The position numbers and the translations under genes were made by a program. Below the pieces are notes generated by a model, which did not search any database, was not told the DNA's origin, and saw nothing but the letters and a program-made list of their open reading frames with translations. From an uncultured Massilia sp. (lineage in GTDB: Bacteria; Pseudomonadota; Gammaproteobacteria; Burkholderiales; Burkholderiaceae), in NCBI GenBank assembly GCA_946886065.1, contig CAMPHU010000033.1:1-30232 (forward strand): DNA of 30,232 nucleotides, read 5' to 3'. Below are positions 8,238 through 17,778 of this stretch, piece after piece; the first letter of the stretch is position 1; the number at the start of each line of letters is the position of its first letter.

Positions 8238-9653
8238 ATGGATGCCCTGGAAGCGGAACGCCCTGCGCCGGCCCCACGCGGATCCCCTCCCGGATCGCAA
8301 CCGCGGCCGATGATCGGCCTGCGCGAGGCCATGGCCGTGATCGTCGGCGTCGTCATCGGGGCGGGCATCTTCAAGTCGCCCTCCATCGTCGCCAGCCTCA
8401 GCGGCACGCCCGGCACCATGCTCGTGCTCTGGGTGCTGGGCGGCGCGATTTCCCTGGTCGGGGCGCTGTGCTATGCCGAGCTGGCCACCGCCTATCCCCA
8501 TGCGGGCGGCGATTACCACTACCTCCGGCGCGCCTTCGGCCGCTCGCTGGCCTTCCTCTTCGGCTGGGCGCGCTTCGCCGTGATCACCACCGGCTCGATC
8601 GCCCTGCTCGGCTTCGTGTTCGGCGACTACATGCAGCAGGCCGTTCCGCTCGGCTTCCTTCCCGCCGGATGGGGGAGCACCGCCTATGCCTGCGCCGTCA
8701 TCGTGCTGCTGTCGGCGCTCAACCTGCGCGGCATCCGCAGCGGCGCCGGAGCCCAGACCCTGCTGACGCTGGCCGAGATCGGCGGCCTGCTCCTGATCGC
8801 GGCCGCGGCCGCCTTCCTGGCCGATCCCGCGCCCCCTGTCCAGCCGCCGCAGGCGCCGGGTCCTCCCGCGCTCGGGCTGGCCATGGTCTTCGTCCTGCTG
8901 ACCTACGGCGGCTGGAACGAGGCCGCCTACATCAGCGCCGAGATCCGCGGCGGGCCGGGCAGGATGGTCAAGGCCCTGGTCCTGTCGATCATCGTCATCA
9001 CCAGCCTCTACCTGCTGGTCAGCTGGGCCTACTGGGCGGTGCTCGGGATGGAGGGCATGGCGGCCTCCGAAGCGGTGGCGGCGGACGTGATGCTGCGCGC
9101 CTTCGGGCCGGCGGGCGAAAAGCTGATCTCGCTGCTGGTCGCCGTGTCCGCCCTCACCTCGATCAACGCCACCATGATCGTCGGCGCACGCACCGGCTAC
9201 GCGATGGGCTGCGACTGGCGCACCCTCGGCCGCCTCGGATGCTGGGACGGCGACCGCGGCACGCCGCATGTGGCGATGGCCCTGCAGTGCGCGGCGGCGC
9301 TGGTGCTGGTCGGCGTCGGCGCGGCCCTGGGCAGCGGCTTCAAGTCCATGGTCGAATTCACCGCGCCGGTCTTCTGGCTGTTCTTCCTGCTCACCGGCGT
9401 GTCGCTGTTCGTGCTGCGCCGGCGCGAGCCGCGCACCGCCCGGCCCTACCGGGTGCCGCTCTACCCCTTCCTGCCGCTGCTGTTCTGCGCCACCTGCGCC
9501 TACATGCTGTGGTCCAGCCTGTCGTACGTGAGCAGCCAGACCCTGGGCGGCCTGAACGCCGCCTGGATCGGCGTCGCCGTCCTCGCCTTCGGCCTGGTCC
9601 TGCTGCTGGTGCTGCACCGGCGCAGCGAAAACCACGCTCCCCCGCCTTCCTAA
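8238..9653 (+). CDS. APC-superfamily amino acid permease
   Basis: 471 residues with about 12 predicted membrane segments. The first helix carries the family motif GVVIGAGIFKSPS (about 37-49), followed by CYAELATAYPHAGGDYHYLRR, which is typical of APC/LAT-type transporters. A hydrophilic Pro-rich N-terminus (1-25) precedes the first helix. The segment LTYGGWNEAAYISAEIRG around 220-240 also matches the family. It should move an amino acid or similar cation across the inner membrane by antiport or proton symport; substrate cannot be read. The ATG at 8238 is used although no strong ribosome site is visible; ATG 8310 (MIGLREAM) just before the first helix is an alternative. The methyltransferase gene follows after 21 bp and is probably cotranscribed. 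Confidence 0.87.
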   Translation: MDALEAERPAPAPRGSPPGSQPRPMIGLREAMAVIVGVVIGAGIFKSPSIVASLSGTPGTMLVLWVLGGAISLVGALCYAELATAYPHAGGDYHYLRRAFGRSLAFLFGWARFAVITTGSIALLGFVFGDYMQQAVPLGFLPAGWGSTAYACAVIVLLSALNLRGIRSGAGAQTLLTLAEIGGLLLIAAAAAFLADPAPPVQPPQAPGPPALGLAMVFVLLTYGGWNEAAYISAEIRGGPGRMVKALVLSIIVITSLYLLVSWAYWAVLGMEGMAASEAVAADVMLRAFGPAGEKLISLLVAVSALTSINATMIVGARTGYAMGCDWRTLGRLGCWDGDRGTPHVAMALQCAAALVLVGVGAALGSGFKSMVEFTAPVFWLFFLLTGVSLFVLRRREPRTARPYRVPLYPFLPLLFCATCAYMLWSSLSYVSSQTLGGLNAAWIGVAVLAFGLVLLLVLHRRSENHAPPPS

Positions 9654-9674
9654 CCGCCATCAGGAGACGATGCC

Positions 9675-10268
9675 ATGAACCTGCAAGCACGACGCCGTAC
9701 CCTCCTCTTTTGCGCAACCTCCGCGGCCAGCCTGCTGCTGCCTGCCGTCCGGGCGCTGGCCCAGACGGCCGCCGTCCCCGCGCGCCGGCTCGATGTGCCC
9801 TATGTGCCCACCCCGCAAAGCGTGGTCGACAAGATGCTCGACCTGGCCCAGGTCGGCAAGAAGGACGTGCTGTACGACCTCGGCTGCGGCGACGGCCGCA
9901 TCGTGGTCACCGCGGCGAAGGAGCGCGGCGCGCGCGGCACCGGCATCGACCTCGACCCCGCCAGGATCGCCGAAGCGAAGGAGAACGCGAAGCGGGCCGG
10001 CGTCGAGGACCGCGCCCGCTTCCGGGTCGGCGACCTTTTCGAGACCGACTTCTCGGAAGCCACCGTGGTGACCCTCTACCTGCTGCCGACGATTAACGCC
10101 AAGCTGCGCCCGCAGTTGTGGAAACAGCTCAAGGTCGGCACCCGCGTGGTGTCGCATGCCTTCGACATGGGCCCCGAGTGGCCGCCCGAGAAGACGGCCG
10201 ACGTCGAAGGACGCAAGATCTATTACTGGACCATCCGCGACACCCAGAAGCGCGAAGCCGCCGCCTGA
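9675..10268 (+). CDS. Class I SAM-dependent methyltransferase-fold protein with an export signal
   Basis: 197 residues. The Rossmann methyltransferase core is clear: YDLGCGDGR (motif I, 67-75), GIDLD (90-94) for the ribose-binding acidic residue, and VVTLYLLPTINAKLRPQLW in the motif IV-V area. The N-terminus is unusual: QARRRTLLFCATSAASLLLPAVRALAQ looks like a signal peptide with a twin-arginine-like RRRTLLF stretch and a cleavage site near ALAQ. A cofactor-bound methyltransferase exported folded by Tat would make sense of this, but whether it methylates anything outside the cytosol is unknown. AGGAG at 9662-9666, 8 nt before the ATG, supports this start. It follows the APC permease by 21 bp. 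Confidence 0.82.
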   Translation: MNLQARRRTLLFCATSAASLLLPAVRALAQTAAVPARRLDVPYVPTPQSVVDKMLDLAQVGKKDVLYDLGCGDGRIVVTAAKERGARGTGIDLDPARIAEAKENAKRAGVEDRARFRVGDLFETDFSEATVVTLYLLPTINAKLRPQLWKQLKVGTRVVSHAFDMGPEWPPEKTADVEGRKIYYWTIRDTQKREAAA

Positions 10269-10427
10269 CCCATCCCGCACGCTGCGCGCCCGCCACCCGT
10301 TCCTGCCGCCGCCGCGTTACCATGTCGGATCGACCGGCCGGCGGCGCGCCTCCGCGCCCGGTCTTCCCATCACATGCAAAGGCAGGAATCCGTGTTCGCA
10401 GTACTTTCTCTCGACATGGGGGCGGCA

Positions 10428-11078
10428 ATGAAGACCCTCGTGCTCACCCTCGACCTCATCGGGACCTTCGTGTTCGCCCTCAGCGGCGCCACCGCCGGCG
10501 CCCGCCGCCGCCTGGACATCTTCGGCGTGCTGGTGCTGTCTTTCGTGGCCGCCAATTCCGGCGGCATCGTGCGCGACGTCCTGATCGGGGCCACCCCGCC
10601 GGCCGCGATCAGCGACTGGCGCTACCTCGCGGTGTCGATGCTGGCCGGGGTCGCGATCTTTTTCTGGTACCCGGTCATCAAGCGGATGGAGAACGCCGTC
10701 CTGCTGTTCGACGGCGCCGGGCTGGCCCTGTTCTGCGTGGCCGGCGCCCAGAAGGCCCTGGTGTTCGGCCTCGAGCCCGTGATGGCGGCGCTGCTCGGCA
10801 TGCTCACCGGGATCGGCGGCGGCGTGGCGCGAGACGTCCTGCTGTCCAACGTGCCCGCCGTGTTCCGCTCCGATATCTATGCGGTGGCGGCGCTGGCCGG
10901 CGCGTCCGTGGTGGTGATCGGCGACGCGCTGCAGCTGCCCACCACCCCGACCGCCTGCGCCGGAGCGGCGCTGTGCTTCGGTCTGCGCCTGGCGGCCATC
11001 CGCTACGGCTGGCACCTGCCGACGGCGCGCACGCCGGACGCGGACCAGAACGACGGCGCCGGCAACCAGGAACGCTAG
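10428..11078 (+). CDS. Trimeric intracellular cation (TRIC) channel family protein, formerly UPF0126
   Basis: 216 residues, about seven membrane helices in two related halves. Each half has the glycine-rich motif: NSGGIVRDVLIG (43-54) and IGGGVARDVLLSNVP in the second repeat. This duplicated pattern is diagnostic of the bacterial TRIC/UPF0126 family, whose studied members form trimeric channels for monovalent cations; some relatives have been linked to glycine transport. The hydrophilic C-terminus (PDADQNDGAGNQER) is in the expected place. The frame is open further upstream (ATG at 10374 and 10416), but family similarity begins at MKTLVLTLDLIGTF, so 10428 is chosen. The gene stands 159 bp after the methyltransferase and converges on the diguanylate cyclase gene. 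Confidence 0.88.
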   Translation: MKTLVLTLDLIGTFVFALSGATAGARRRLDIFGVLVLSFVAANSGGIVRDVLIGATPPAAISDWRYLAVSMLAGVAIFFWYPVIKRMENAVLLFDGAGLALFCVAGAQKALVFGLEPVMAALLGMLTGIGGGVARDVLLSNVPAVFRSDIYAVAALAGASVVVIGDALQLPTTPTACAGAALCFGLRLAAIRYGWHLPTARTPDADQNDGAGNQER

Positions 11079-11118
11079 CCTGTCAAACCCCGCGGCCCCG
11101 GCGCGCCGCTGCACCGGG

Positions 11119-12759
11119 CTATACGGCCTCGAACCCGGGCGACAGCGATTCCGGTGTGTCCAGGTGATACCGGTTGCGCCCCGCGCGCTTGGCCGCGTAC
11201 AAGGCCTCGTCGGCGGCGTTCAGGATCCGTTTCGGGTCGGTCTGGTCCCAGTGCGCCGCCGCCACGCCCATCGACGTGGTCACGGACAGCTGGCGGCCGC
11301 CGATGTCGAAGGGCGCGTGCATTGCCTGCACCACCTTGGCCGCGGCCACCTCCAGGCCCTGGGCCGGATCGGCGAATTCGAAGATGATGACGAATTCGTC
11401 GCCCGCCAGCCGGAACACGGCGTCGGTGGCGCGCACCGCCCTGGTCAGGCGGCCGGCGAATTCCTTGAGCACCAGGTCGCCGGCTTCGTGGCCCCAGGTG
11501 TCGTTGATGCGCTTGAAATGATCGATGTCGAGGAAGGCCACCGACAGGGTGCCGCGCGTGCGCTTGACGCGCTCATAGGCGCCCTGCAGCGCCTCGTCCA
11601 GGCTGCGCCGGTTGCGCAGGCCGGTGAGCGCATCGGTCAGCGCCATCCGCGCGAGTTCCGCTTCGGCCGCGCGCCGCCTGAGCGAGAGCGAGTGGAAGGC
11701 CCGTGACAGCGCGCCGATCTCGTCCTGGCGCTTGAGGTCGAAGGCGTCGATGCCGCGCTGGCCCAGCTCCACCTCGGCCACCGCCTGGCGCAGCTGGTGC
11801 AGCGGATTGAGGACCAGGCGCAGCAGGTACCAGCCGGCCAGGCCGGCCAGAAGCGCCACCACGGCGGCGTCGACCCAGGCCGTTTCCCGCGCGAGGTGGA
11901 TGCCGCGGAACGCTTCCTCCGTCGGGTACACCGAACCGATGATCCATCCGGTTTCCCGCATCCGCTTGTAGGTCAGGATCGCCGGCGTCCCGTTCTTGGA
12001 ACGGGCCTGGGTCCAGCCTTCCCAACCGCCCAGGGCCTTGAGCGTCGCGGGAACCGGCGTGCGGGCCTCGTTGCGCACATTGCGCAGCAGGCGCGCGGCC
12101 TCGGGGTGGTGCAGGATCATGCCGTCCGCGGTCAGCGCGAACAGGTAGCCGTGCTCGCCCGGGTTCAGGTTCCTGATCTTGGCGAAGAAGCTGGAATGGT
12201 CGAGGTGGATGCTGCCGCCGAGGATCGCCACGACCCGGCCTTGCGCGTCGAGGACCGGCTCGGTGATCACCACCAGGGGCTTGTTGGTGAGCTTGCTGAC
12301 GACCGGTTCCGAGATCACACCCTTGCGCTGCACAAGCGTCGCCTTGAAATAGCGCCGGTCGTCGAAGCGCTGTTCGCCCAGGGCCGGCTTGCCGTTCCTG
12401 AGCACGCCCGCCACCAGGCGCCCGGACCGGTCGAGCACGACCACACTGTCGAATTGCGCGCGCAAGGCGGCGTGGCGCTCCAGTTGGCCCTGCATGCCGT
12501 CCGCGGCTGGCGTGCCGGCGCCGCCCATGCCTTCCGCCACCGTGCGCAGCAGCAGCCGCTTGCTGTCGATGTCCGCCGCCAGGTGCTCGGCGGCGGCCGA
12601 CAGCAGGGAAAACTGCTGGGAGCCGATATTGTCGCGCCCCTCCTGCTCCACGACGGACAAGGCGATGCCGGCCACCAGCGCACAGGCCGAGAGCACCAGC
12701 ATGATCAGGATGCACGTGAGACGGCCGCGCAGGCTTGCGAGGGTATGGAAGGTATTCAA
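11119..12759 (-). CDS. Membrane-bound diguanylate cyclase: dCache sensor, HAMP, GGDEF
   Basis: 546 residues. Membrane helix 1 (about 14-37), a periplasmic dCache-type sensor (about 40-290, with FDDRRYFKAT and GGSIHLDHSSFF), helix 2 (297-317), a HAMP-like linker (318-365), then a GGDEF domain (370-535). The signature reads AGDEF (452-456), a variant found in active enzymes, preceded by an RxxD inhibitory site (R443-D446) at the correct spacing of five. Metal ligand Asp in FLDIDHF is present. It should make c-di-GMP from two GTP in response to a periplasmic ligand. No in-frame ATG precedes the first helix; the start is a TTG at 12759 and no clear ribosome site is visible, so the exact start is uncertain. 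The next gene upstream is another c-di-GMP enzyme, separated by a 109-bp AT-rich gap. Confidence 0.92.
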   Translation of the reverse strand: MNTFHTLASLRGRLTCILIMLVLSACALVAGIALSVVEQEGRDNIGSQQFSLLSAAAEHLAADIDSKRLLLRTVAEGMGGAGTPAADGMQGQLERHAALRAQFDSVVVLDRSGRLVAGVLRNGKPALGEQRFDDRRYFKATLVQRKGVISEPVVSKLTNKPLVVITEPVLDAQGRVVAILGGSIHLDHSSFFAKIRNLNPGEHGYLFALTADGMILHHPEAARLLRNVRNEARTPVPATLKALGGWEGWTQARSKNGTPAILTYKRMRETGWIIGSVYPTEEAFRGIHLARETAWVDAAVVALLAGLAGWYLLRLVLNPLHQLRQAVAEVELGQRGIDAFDLKRQDEIGALSRAFHSLSLRRRAAEAELARMALTDALTGLRNRRSLDEALQGAYERVKRTRGTLSVAFLDIDHFKRINDTWGHEAGDLVLKEFAGRLTRAVRATDAVFRLAGDEFVIIFEFADPAQGLEVAAAKVVQAMHAPFDIGGRQLSVTTSMGVAAAHWDQTDPKRILNAADEALYAAKRAGRNRYHLDTPESLSPGFEAV

Positions 12760-12868
12760 GGGGCGGGCAGCGAGCGGGCGGCGTGGAAATAAGGTATTAG
12801 TTGCATGAAATATATTTTACCTTATTGCAACGGTAGTTGCGCACCGACGCAGCTCCGCGGCCGGCGGC

Positions 12869-15439
12869 TCAGGTCGCCCTTGCTCCGGACGATGGGCCGC
12901 GCGCATGCAGCAGGTGCTCGAAGGAGCCCGCCGGCATGGGATGATGGAAAAAGAAGCCCTGCCCGAAGTCGCATCCCGCGCCGCGCAGCAGTTCGGCCTC
13001 GTGTTCGTCGCCGATGCCTTCGGAAATGACGCGCATGCCAAGGGTATGCGCCATCGCGATGATGGTCTTGCACAAGGCCAGCTGCCGGCTCCCCTTGCGC
13101 ATGTTGCCCACGAAGGCGCGGTCGATCTTGAGGAACTCGAACTGGTATTGCTGGAGGTAGGACAGCGAGGAGTATCCGGTCCCGAAATCGTCCAGGGCCA
13201 GCGCCATGCCGTGCTCCTCCACTTCGCGCAGCCTGTCCTCGACGGTCCGGTCGTGCTGCAGCAGCGAGCCCTCGGTGACCTCGACCACGATGGTGTGGCG
13301 CGGCAGGCCCTGGGCCTCCAGGAAGGCCATGCAGCGCGCAAAACTGGCGCCGCCCTTGCTGATCTGGAGCGGCGAGACGTTGACGCTGACCTGGATCGGC
13401 TGCCCCTGCTCCAGCACCCAGCGCACGGTGTCGCTCACCGCCGTGCGGAACACCCATTCGCCGATCTCGAAGATCAGGCCCGTCTCCTCGGCCAGCGGGA
13501 TGAATTCGACCGGACTGATCCAGCCGCGCCCGGGATGGCGCCAGCGCAGCAGGGCTTCGGCCTTGACGATCCTGCCGCTGTCCAGTTCGACGATCGGCTG
13601 GTAATGCACCTGCAGCTCGCCGCGCTCGATCGCCAGGCGCAGCTCGTCGCTCATCCTGCGCCGGTCCTGGGCCCGTTCCTGCATCGCCGGCGAGAAGTAG
13701 GCGAAGCGGTTCCTGCCCAGATGCTTGGCCGCATACATCGCCTGGTCGGCGTGCTTCAGCAGGCTGTCGGCATCGCCGGCGTCGCCCGGGAAGTGGGTGA
13801 TGCCGATGCTGGCCGACAGGTGCAGGGTTTCGCTGTCGATGTGGAAGGGAGCCGACATCGCGGCGACGATGTCGTGCGCGACGCGCTCGATCACGTGCGG
13901 GTCTTCGTTGTCGAGGTTGTGCATGTCCACCAGCAGCACGGTGAACTCGTCGCCGCCCAGGCGCGCCACGGTGTCGGTGTCGCGGGTGCAGCGCAGCAGG
14001 CGCCGCGCCGCTTCCTTCAGGAGCTGGTCCCCGACCGGGTGGCCGAGCGTGTCGTTGACCTCCTTGAACTGGTCGAGGTCGATGTACAGCAGCGAGAACG
14101 CCGGATGCTCGCCGCGGTGCGTGTGCCGGATCGCGTGGCGCAGGCGGTCCATGAACAGGTGGCGGTTGGGCAGGCCGGTCAGGCTGTCGTAATTGGCCTG
14201 GCGCCAGAGCAGCTCCTCGTCCTTCTTGGCCCGCGTGATGTCGCTGGCGATCTCGATGTAATGGCTCACCGCGCCGCTGGGATTCCTGACGGCGGTCACC
14301 GAGCGAAGTTCGGCGATCAGGTGGCCGTCACGGTGCCGGCTCCACAATTCGCCCTTCCAGTGCCCGTTCGCCGCCACCTCGGTGCGCAGGGACTCATCGT
14401 GGAATTCGCGCTCCGTTCCGGCGCTGTAGAAGTCGGCGGTACGGCCGATGATCTCGGCCTCGCGGTAGCCGCGCATGTGCGTGAATCCCGGGTTGATCAT
14501 CACGATGCGTCCCAGCGCGTCCGAGATGGCGATCGCGTCGCTGCTGTGCGCGAACACCAGCGAGGCGCGCTCCATCGCCTCTTCCGCTTCCTTCTGGGGC
14601 GTGATGTCGGAAATGGCGCCGAACACCCTGGTCACGCGCCCTTCGCCGTCGAGCAGGGCGCGTCCCTGGCAGCGCACCCAGACCCAATGCCCGTAGAGGT
14701 GGCGGATGCGCAGTTCGACCGCGAACGTCGGCAGCATCCCGGCGCGCACCTGCGCCAGCGTCGCCGCCGCGGCGGCGCGGTCTTCGGGGTGCACCAGGCG
14801 CTCGAGCGTGGCCGTCTTGAGGTCGACCGTCTGGGCGACCAGTCCCAGGATTTGCCGGCATTGCTCGGACAGGTGGACTTGCCGCGTCTGCGCATGCCAG
14901 TCGAAGGAGCCCGAACCCGATGCCTCCAGCGCCAGCCGGGAGCGTTCTTCCAGCTCGGCCAGGTGCTGCTGGGCCTGGTAACGCTCGGTAATGTCATGCA
15001 CGGTGCCGATCAGGGTGGCGACACCCCCGTCGGCCGAAGGCAGCGGCGTGACCGTCACCTCCCCCACCTTGGTGCCGGTCGGATAATTCGATACCTCGTC
15101 CCAATGCACGCTTTCGCCCGTCTCGATGGCGCGCCGGTATTTGGAGCGCACCAGCTCGATCGATTCGGGCGGGATCACTTCGTCGACCGGTTTCCCGACC
15201 ACCGCCTCCGGCGGCATCCCCGTGGTCGCCTCGAAGGCCGCGTTGACGTAGATGAAGCGGTATTGCTCCGGCTGGCAAACCTCGAGCACGAAGATGACGT
15301 CGCGGATGCGATGCTGCAGGAAGGAAAAGACGCGGCCCTCGACGTCGTCCTCGAGGCCGAGCGTGTCCAGCACCGTCTTGATCGACTGGTGGGCGGACTG
15401 GTGGCCATCGTGCGGACCGTCGGCGGCTGGCGTAGTCAT
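12869..15439 (-). CDS. PAS-PAS-PAS-GGDEF-EAL bifunctional c-di-GMP enzyme
   Basis: 856 residues from the chosen start, no membrane helix. Three PAS domains (about 35-150, 165-280, 290-405; the first two end in TVHDITERYQ and GAISDITPQ) lead to a GGDEF domain with intact RLGGDEF (495-499) and an RxxD site (R486-D489). The EAL domain follows with KAEALLRW (628-630 are EAL), VNVSP, VEVTEG, DDFGTG (750-755), LKIDR, SEG and QGFFF, so phosphodiesterase residues look intact. In place of the usual EGVE there is EGIG. Start: the frame allows an ATG at 15493, but that lies about 8 bp from a TATAAT box; the ATG at 15439 follows a GACGAG and leaves a normal leader. Cytosolic; it may make or break c-di-GMP. 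Transcribed towards the dCache cyclase. Confidence 0.93.
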   Translation of the reverse strand: MTTPAADGPHDGHQSAHQSIKTVLDTLGLEDDVEGRVFSFLQHRIRDVIFVLEVCQPEQYRFIYVNAAFEATTGMPPEAVVGKPVDEVIPPESIELVRSKYRRAIETGESVHWDEVSNYPTGTKVGEVTVTPLPSADGGVATLIGTVHDITERYQAQQHLAELEERSRLALEASGSGSFDWHAQTRQVHLSEQCRQILGLVAQTVDLKTATLERLVHPEDRAAAAATLAQVRAGMLPTFAVELRIRHLYGHWVWVRCQGRALLDGEGRVTRVFGAISDITPQKEAEEAMERASLVFAHSSDAIAISDALGRIVMINPGFTHMRGYREAEIIGRTADFYSAGTEREFHDESLRTEVAANGHWKGELWSRHRDGHLIAELRSVTAVRNPSGAVSHYIEIASDITRAKKDEELLWRQANYDSLTGLPNRHLFMDRLRHAIRHTHRGEHPAFSLLYIDLDQFKEVNDTLGHPVGDQLLKEAARRLLRCTRDTDTVARLGGDEFTVLLVDMHNLDNEDPHVIERVAHDIVAAMSAPFHIDSETLHLSASIGITHFPGDAGDADSLLKHADQAMYAAKHLGRNRFAYFSPAMQERAQDRRRMSDELRLAIERGELQVHYQPIVELDSGRIVKAEALLRWRHPGRGWISPVEFIPLAEETGLIFEIGEWVFRTAVSDTVRWVLEQGQPIQVSVNVSPLQISKGGASFARCMAFLEAQGLPRHTIVVEVTEGSLLQHDRTVEDRLREVEEHGMALALDDFGTGYSSLSYLQQYQFEFLKIDRAFVGNMRKGSRQLALCKTIIAMAHTLGMRVISEGIGDEHEAELLRGAGCDFGQGFFFHHPMPAGSFEHLLHARGPSSGARAT

Positions 15440-15500
15440 CGGCTCGTCTCGAGGAGGGGTGGGGCGGGCCGGCCGGGCCGTGCCTCGGCCCATCGCGGCG

Positions 15501-15506
15501 ATTATA
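15501..15506 (-). promoter_or_regulatory. Consensus -10 box (TATAAT) for the PAS-GGDEF-EAL gene
   Basis: On the minus strand the sequence reads CCTACTATAATCGCC, a perfect TATAAT. No clear -35 hexamer stands 16-18 bp upstream. Transcription would begin near 15494, giving a leader of about 55 nt to the ATG at 15439, or a leaderless message if the ATG at 15493 is used. Confidence 0.5.
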
Positions 15507-15528
15507 GTAGGCCCGCCGTCCAGGCAGC

Positions 15529-15993
15529 TCAGTTGAAGCGGCCCGCGCGGCCCCCGATGCTGTAGCGGCCGGCGCCCAGCAGCGCCACCGCCAGCGCGGC
15601 GCCCAGGTACATGCCCTGCAGTTCGAGCGCCCAGCCGCCGGTATTCGACAAGGTGAAGAATTCCTTGGTATGCACCAGCAACAGCGCGACCACCATGTTG
15701 ACGGCCACCACCAGCGCCGCCAGGCGCGTATAGACCCCCACCAGGATCATCAGCGGGGCGAGGACTTCGCCGATGTAGACCCCATAGGCGAACACGGCCG
15801 GCAGCCCGGCCTTCTCCAGCATGCCGCCGATGAAGCCGACGCCGCCGCCCAGCTTCGACAGGCCGTGGAACAGGATCAGGAGCGCGAGCACGGCGCGCAG
15901 CAGGAGCTTGCCGTAGTCGTCGGTCGCGGTGGGTGTGCTCACGCTGGCGCTTGCTGCAGCGCTGGTGCTCGTGCTCGTGCTGGTGGTATCCAT
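15529..15993 (-). CDS. DoxX family membrane protein
   Basis: 154 residues. After a Ser/Thr-rich N-terminus ([17 protein letters not shown], encoded by a short GAGCAC-type repeat) come four membrane segments with the DoxX features [21 protein letters not shown] (about 30-50), [25 protein letters not shown] and [21 protein letters not shown]. DoxX proteins are small inner-membrane proteins, some tied to quinone or thiosulfate redox and oxidative stress; a specific role cannot be read here. A good ribosome site, GAGGAGG, lies 5 nt before the ATG. Divergent from the acyl-CoA ligase across about 100 bp, so the two may share a control region. Confidence 0.85.
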   Translation of the reverse strand: MDTTSTSTSTSAAASASVSTPTATDDYGKLLLRAVLALLILFHGLSKLGGGVGFIGGMLEKAGLPAVFAYGVYIGEVLAPLMILVGVYTRLAALVVAVNMVVALLLVHTKEFFTLSNTGGWALELQGMYLGAALAVALLGAGRYSIGGRAGRFN

Positions 15994-16094
15994 GCCGGCC
16001 TCCTCTGCCTGAATGCGTTCTTTTCGATTGTCGCCCTTGGATCGCCTGCCGCGGGTTTTGTTATGCTGTCGGCAAGCGATTACATGGAGACACT

Positions 16095-17774
16095 ATGCAC
16101 CCAAGCCTGAGCTATGTCCACGGAGCGCACGATCTTCCCCTCATCGGTGAGACCATCGGCCCCTTCCTGTCGCGCATCGCCGGGCGCTACCCCGCCAACG
16201 AGGCGCTGGTGGTTCCCCACCAGGGGGTGCGCTGGACCTATGCCCAGTTCGACGACAGGGTGACGGCGCTGGCGGCCGGGCTGTTGGCCCTGGGGCTGGA
16301 ACCCGGCGACCGGGTCGGCATCTGGTCGCCCAACTGCGCCGAATGGGTGCTGGTCCAGTTCGCCACCGCCCGCGCCGGCCTGATCCTGGTGAACATCAAC
16401 CCGGCCTACCGCCGCGCGGAGCTCGAGTACGTGCTCGGCAAGGTCGAGTGCGCCTGCCTGATCCTGGCGCCGGCCTTCAAGTCGAGCGACTACCTCGCCA
16501 TGCTGCAGGACGTGGTCCCGGAAATCCGCGCCAGCGCACCGGGTCGGCTGCACGCCGCGCGCCTGCCCCGGCTGCGCCATGTGATCCGGCTCGGCACGGG
16601 CGAGACCCCCGGCATGCTGGGCTTCGACAGCCTGCTGGCCTCCCCGGACGCCGGCCAGCGCGAGCGCCTGGCAGCCATCGAGGCGGGACTGCAGTTCGAC
16701 CAGGCCGTCAACATCCAGTTCACCTCGGGCACCACCGGCGCGCCCAAGGGCGCCACCCTCACCCACCACAACATCCTGAACAACGGCTTCTTCGTCGGCG
16801 AGGCGATGAAGCTCACGAGCCGGGACCGGCTGTGCATCCCGGTGCCGCTCTACCACTGCTTCGGCATGGTGCTCGGCAACCTTGCCTGCGTGACCCACGG
16901 CGCCGCCATGGTCTTCCCCGGCGAGAGTTTCGAACCGGGCGCGGTGCTGGCCACCGTGCAGGCGGAACGCTGCACCGGCCTGCACGGCGTCCCGACCATG
17001 TTCATCGCCCTGCTCGACCACCCCGGGTTTGGCCGCTACGACCTGTCGACCTTACGCACCGGCATCATGGCCGGCTCGCCCTGCCCGGCCGAGGTGATGA
17101 GCCGGGTGATCGGCAAGATGCACATGGCCCAGATCACCATCGCCTACGGCATGACCGAAACCTCGCCCGTGAGCTTCCAGAGTTCGGTGGACGATCCGGT
17201 GCCGCTGCGCGTCTCCACCATCGGCCGCGTCCATCCCCACCTCGAGGTCAAGATCGTGGATGCCGACGGCAGGATCGTGCCGCGCGGCGTCAAGGGCGAA
17301 CTGCTGACCCGCGGCTATTCCGTCATGCTCGGCTACTGGGGCGACGAGGAAAAGACCCGCGAGACCATCGACGCCGCCGGCTGGCTGCATACCGGCGACC
17401 TCGCCGTGATCGACGAGCAGGGCTTCGCCGCCATCGTCGGGCGCGCCAAGGACATGGTGATCCGCGGCGGCGAGAACATCTATCCGCGCGAGGTCGAGGA
17501 ATTCCTGTACCGCCATCCCAAGGTGCTGGACGTGCAGTGCGTCGGGGTGCCCGACCCGAAGTACGGCGAGGAACTGTGCGCCTGCATCGTCCTGCGCCCG
17601 GGCGTGCAGGCCGATGCCGAGGAGATCCGCCAGTTCTGCCAGGGCCAGATCGCCCACTACAAGATCCCGCGCTATATCCGCTTCGTCGAAGGATTCCCCA
17701 TGACCGTAACGGGAAAGATCCAGAAATACCTGCTGCGCGAACAGGTGACGACCGACCTGGGCCTGGCCGGCTGA
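16095..17774 (+). CDS. AMP-binding acyl-CoA synthetase (fatty-acid-CoA ligase type)
   Basis: 559 residues, normal length. All core ANL-superfamily motifs are seen: P-loop [11 protein letters not shown] (209-219), YGMTE (351-355), LHTGDLA with Asp435, the hinge region [16 protein letters not shown] (449-464) and catalytic Lys541 in TVTGKIQKY. The enzyme activates a carboxylic acid to acyl-AMP and then to acyl-CoA in the cytosol. Overall pattern ([26 protein letters not shown]) matches medium- or long-chain fatty acid ligases of the FadD/acyl-CoA synthetase group rather than acetyl-CoA synthetase; chain length is not readable. GGAG at 16087-16090 supports the ATG. A possible -10 TATGCT lies at 16062-16067. 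Ends 4 bp from the stop of the convergent MFS gene. Confidence 0.92.
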   Translation: MHPSLSYVHGAHDLPLIGETIGPFLSRIAGRYPANEALVVPHQGVRWTYAQFDDRVTALAAGLLALGLEPGDRVGIWSPNCAEWVLVQFATARAGLILVNINPAYRRAELEYVLGKVECACLILAPAFKSSDYLAMLQDVVPEIRASAPGRLHAARLPRLRHVIRLGTGETPGMLGFDSLLASPDAGQRERLAAIEAGLQFDQAVNIQFTSGTTGAPKGATLTHHNILNNGFFVGEAMKLTSRDRLCIPVPLYHCFGMVLGNLACVTHGAAMVFPGESFEPGAVLATVQAERCTGLHGVPTMFIALLDHPGFGRYDLSTLRTGIMAGSPCPAEVMSRVIGKMHMAQITIAYGMTETSPVSFQSSVDDPVPLRVSTIGRVHPHLEVKIVDADGRIVPRGVKGELLTRGYSVMLGYWGDEEKTRETIDAAGWLHTGDLAVIDEQGFAAIVGRAKDMVIRGGENIYPREVEEFLYRHPKVLDVQCVGVPDPKYGEELCACIVLRPGVQADAEEIRQFCQGQIAHYKIPRYIRFVEGFPMTVTGKIQKYLLREQVTTDLGLAG

Positions 17775-17778
17775 AGGC

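Noticed and set aside
12905..15565. Plus-strand frame of about 886 codons opposite the PAS-GGDEF-EAL gene
   Set aside because: Same composition artefact: it mirrors the real gene, and no recognised domain or ribosome site is present.
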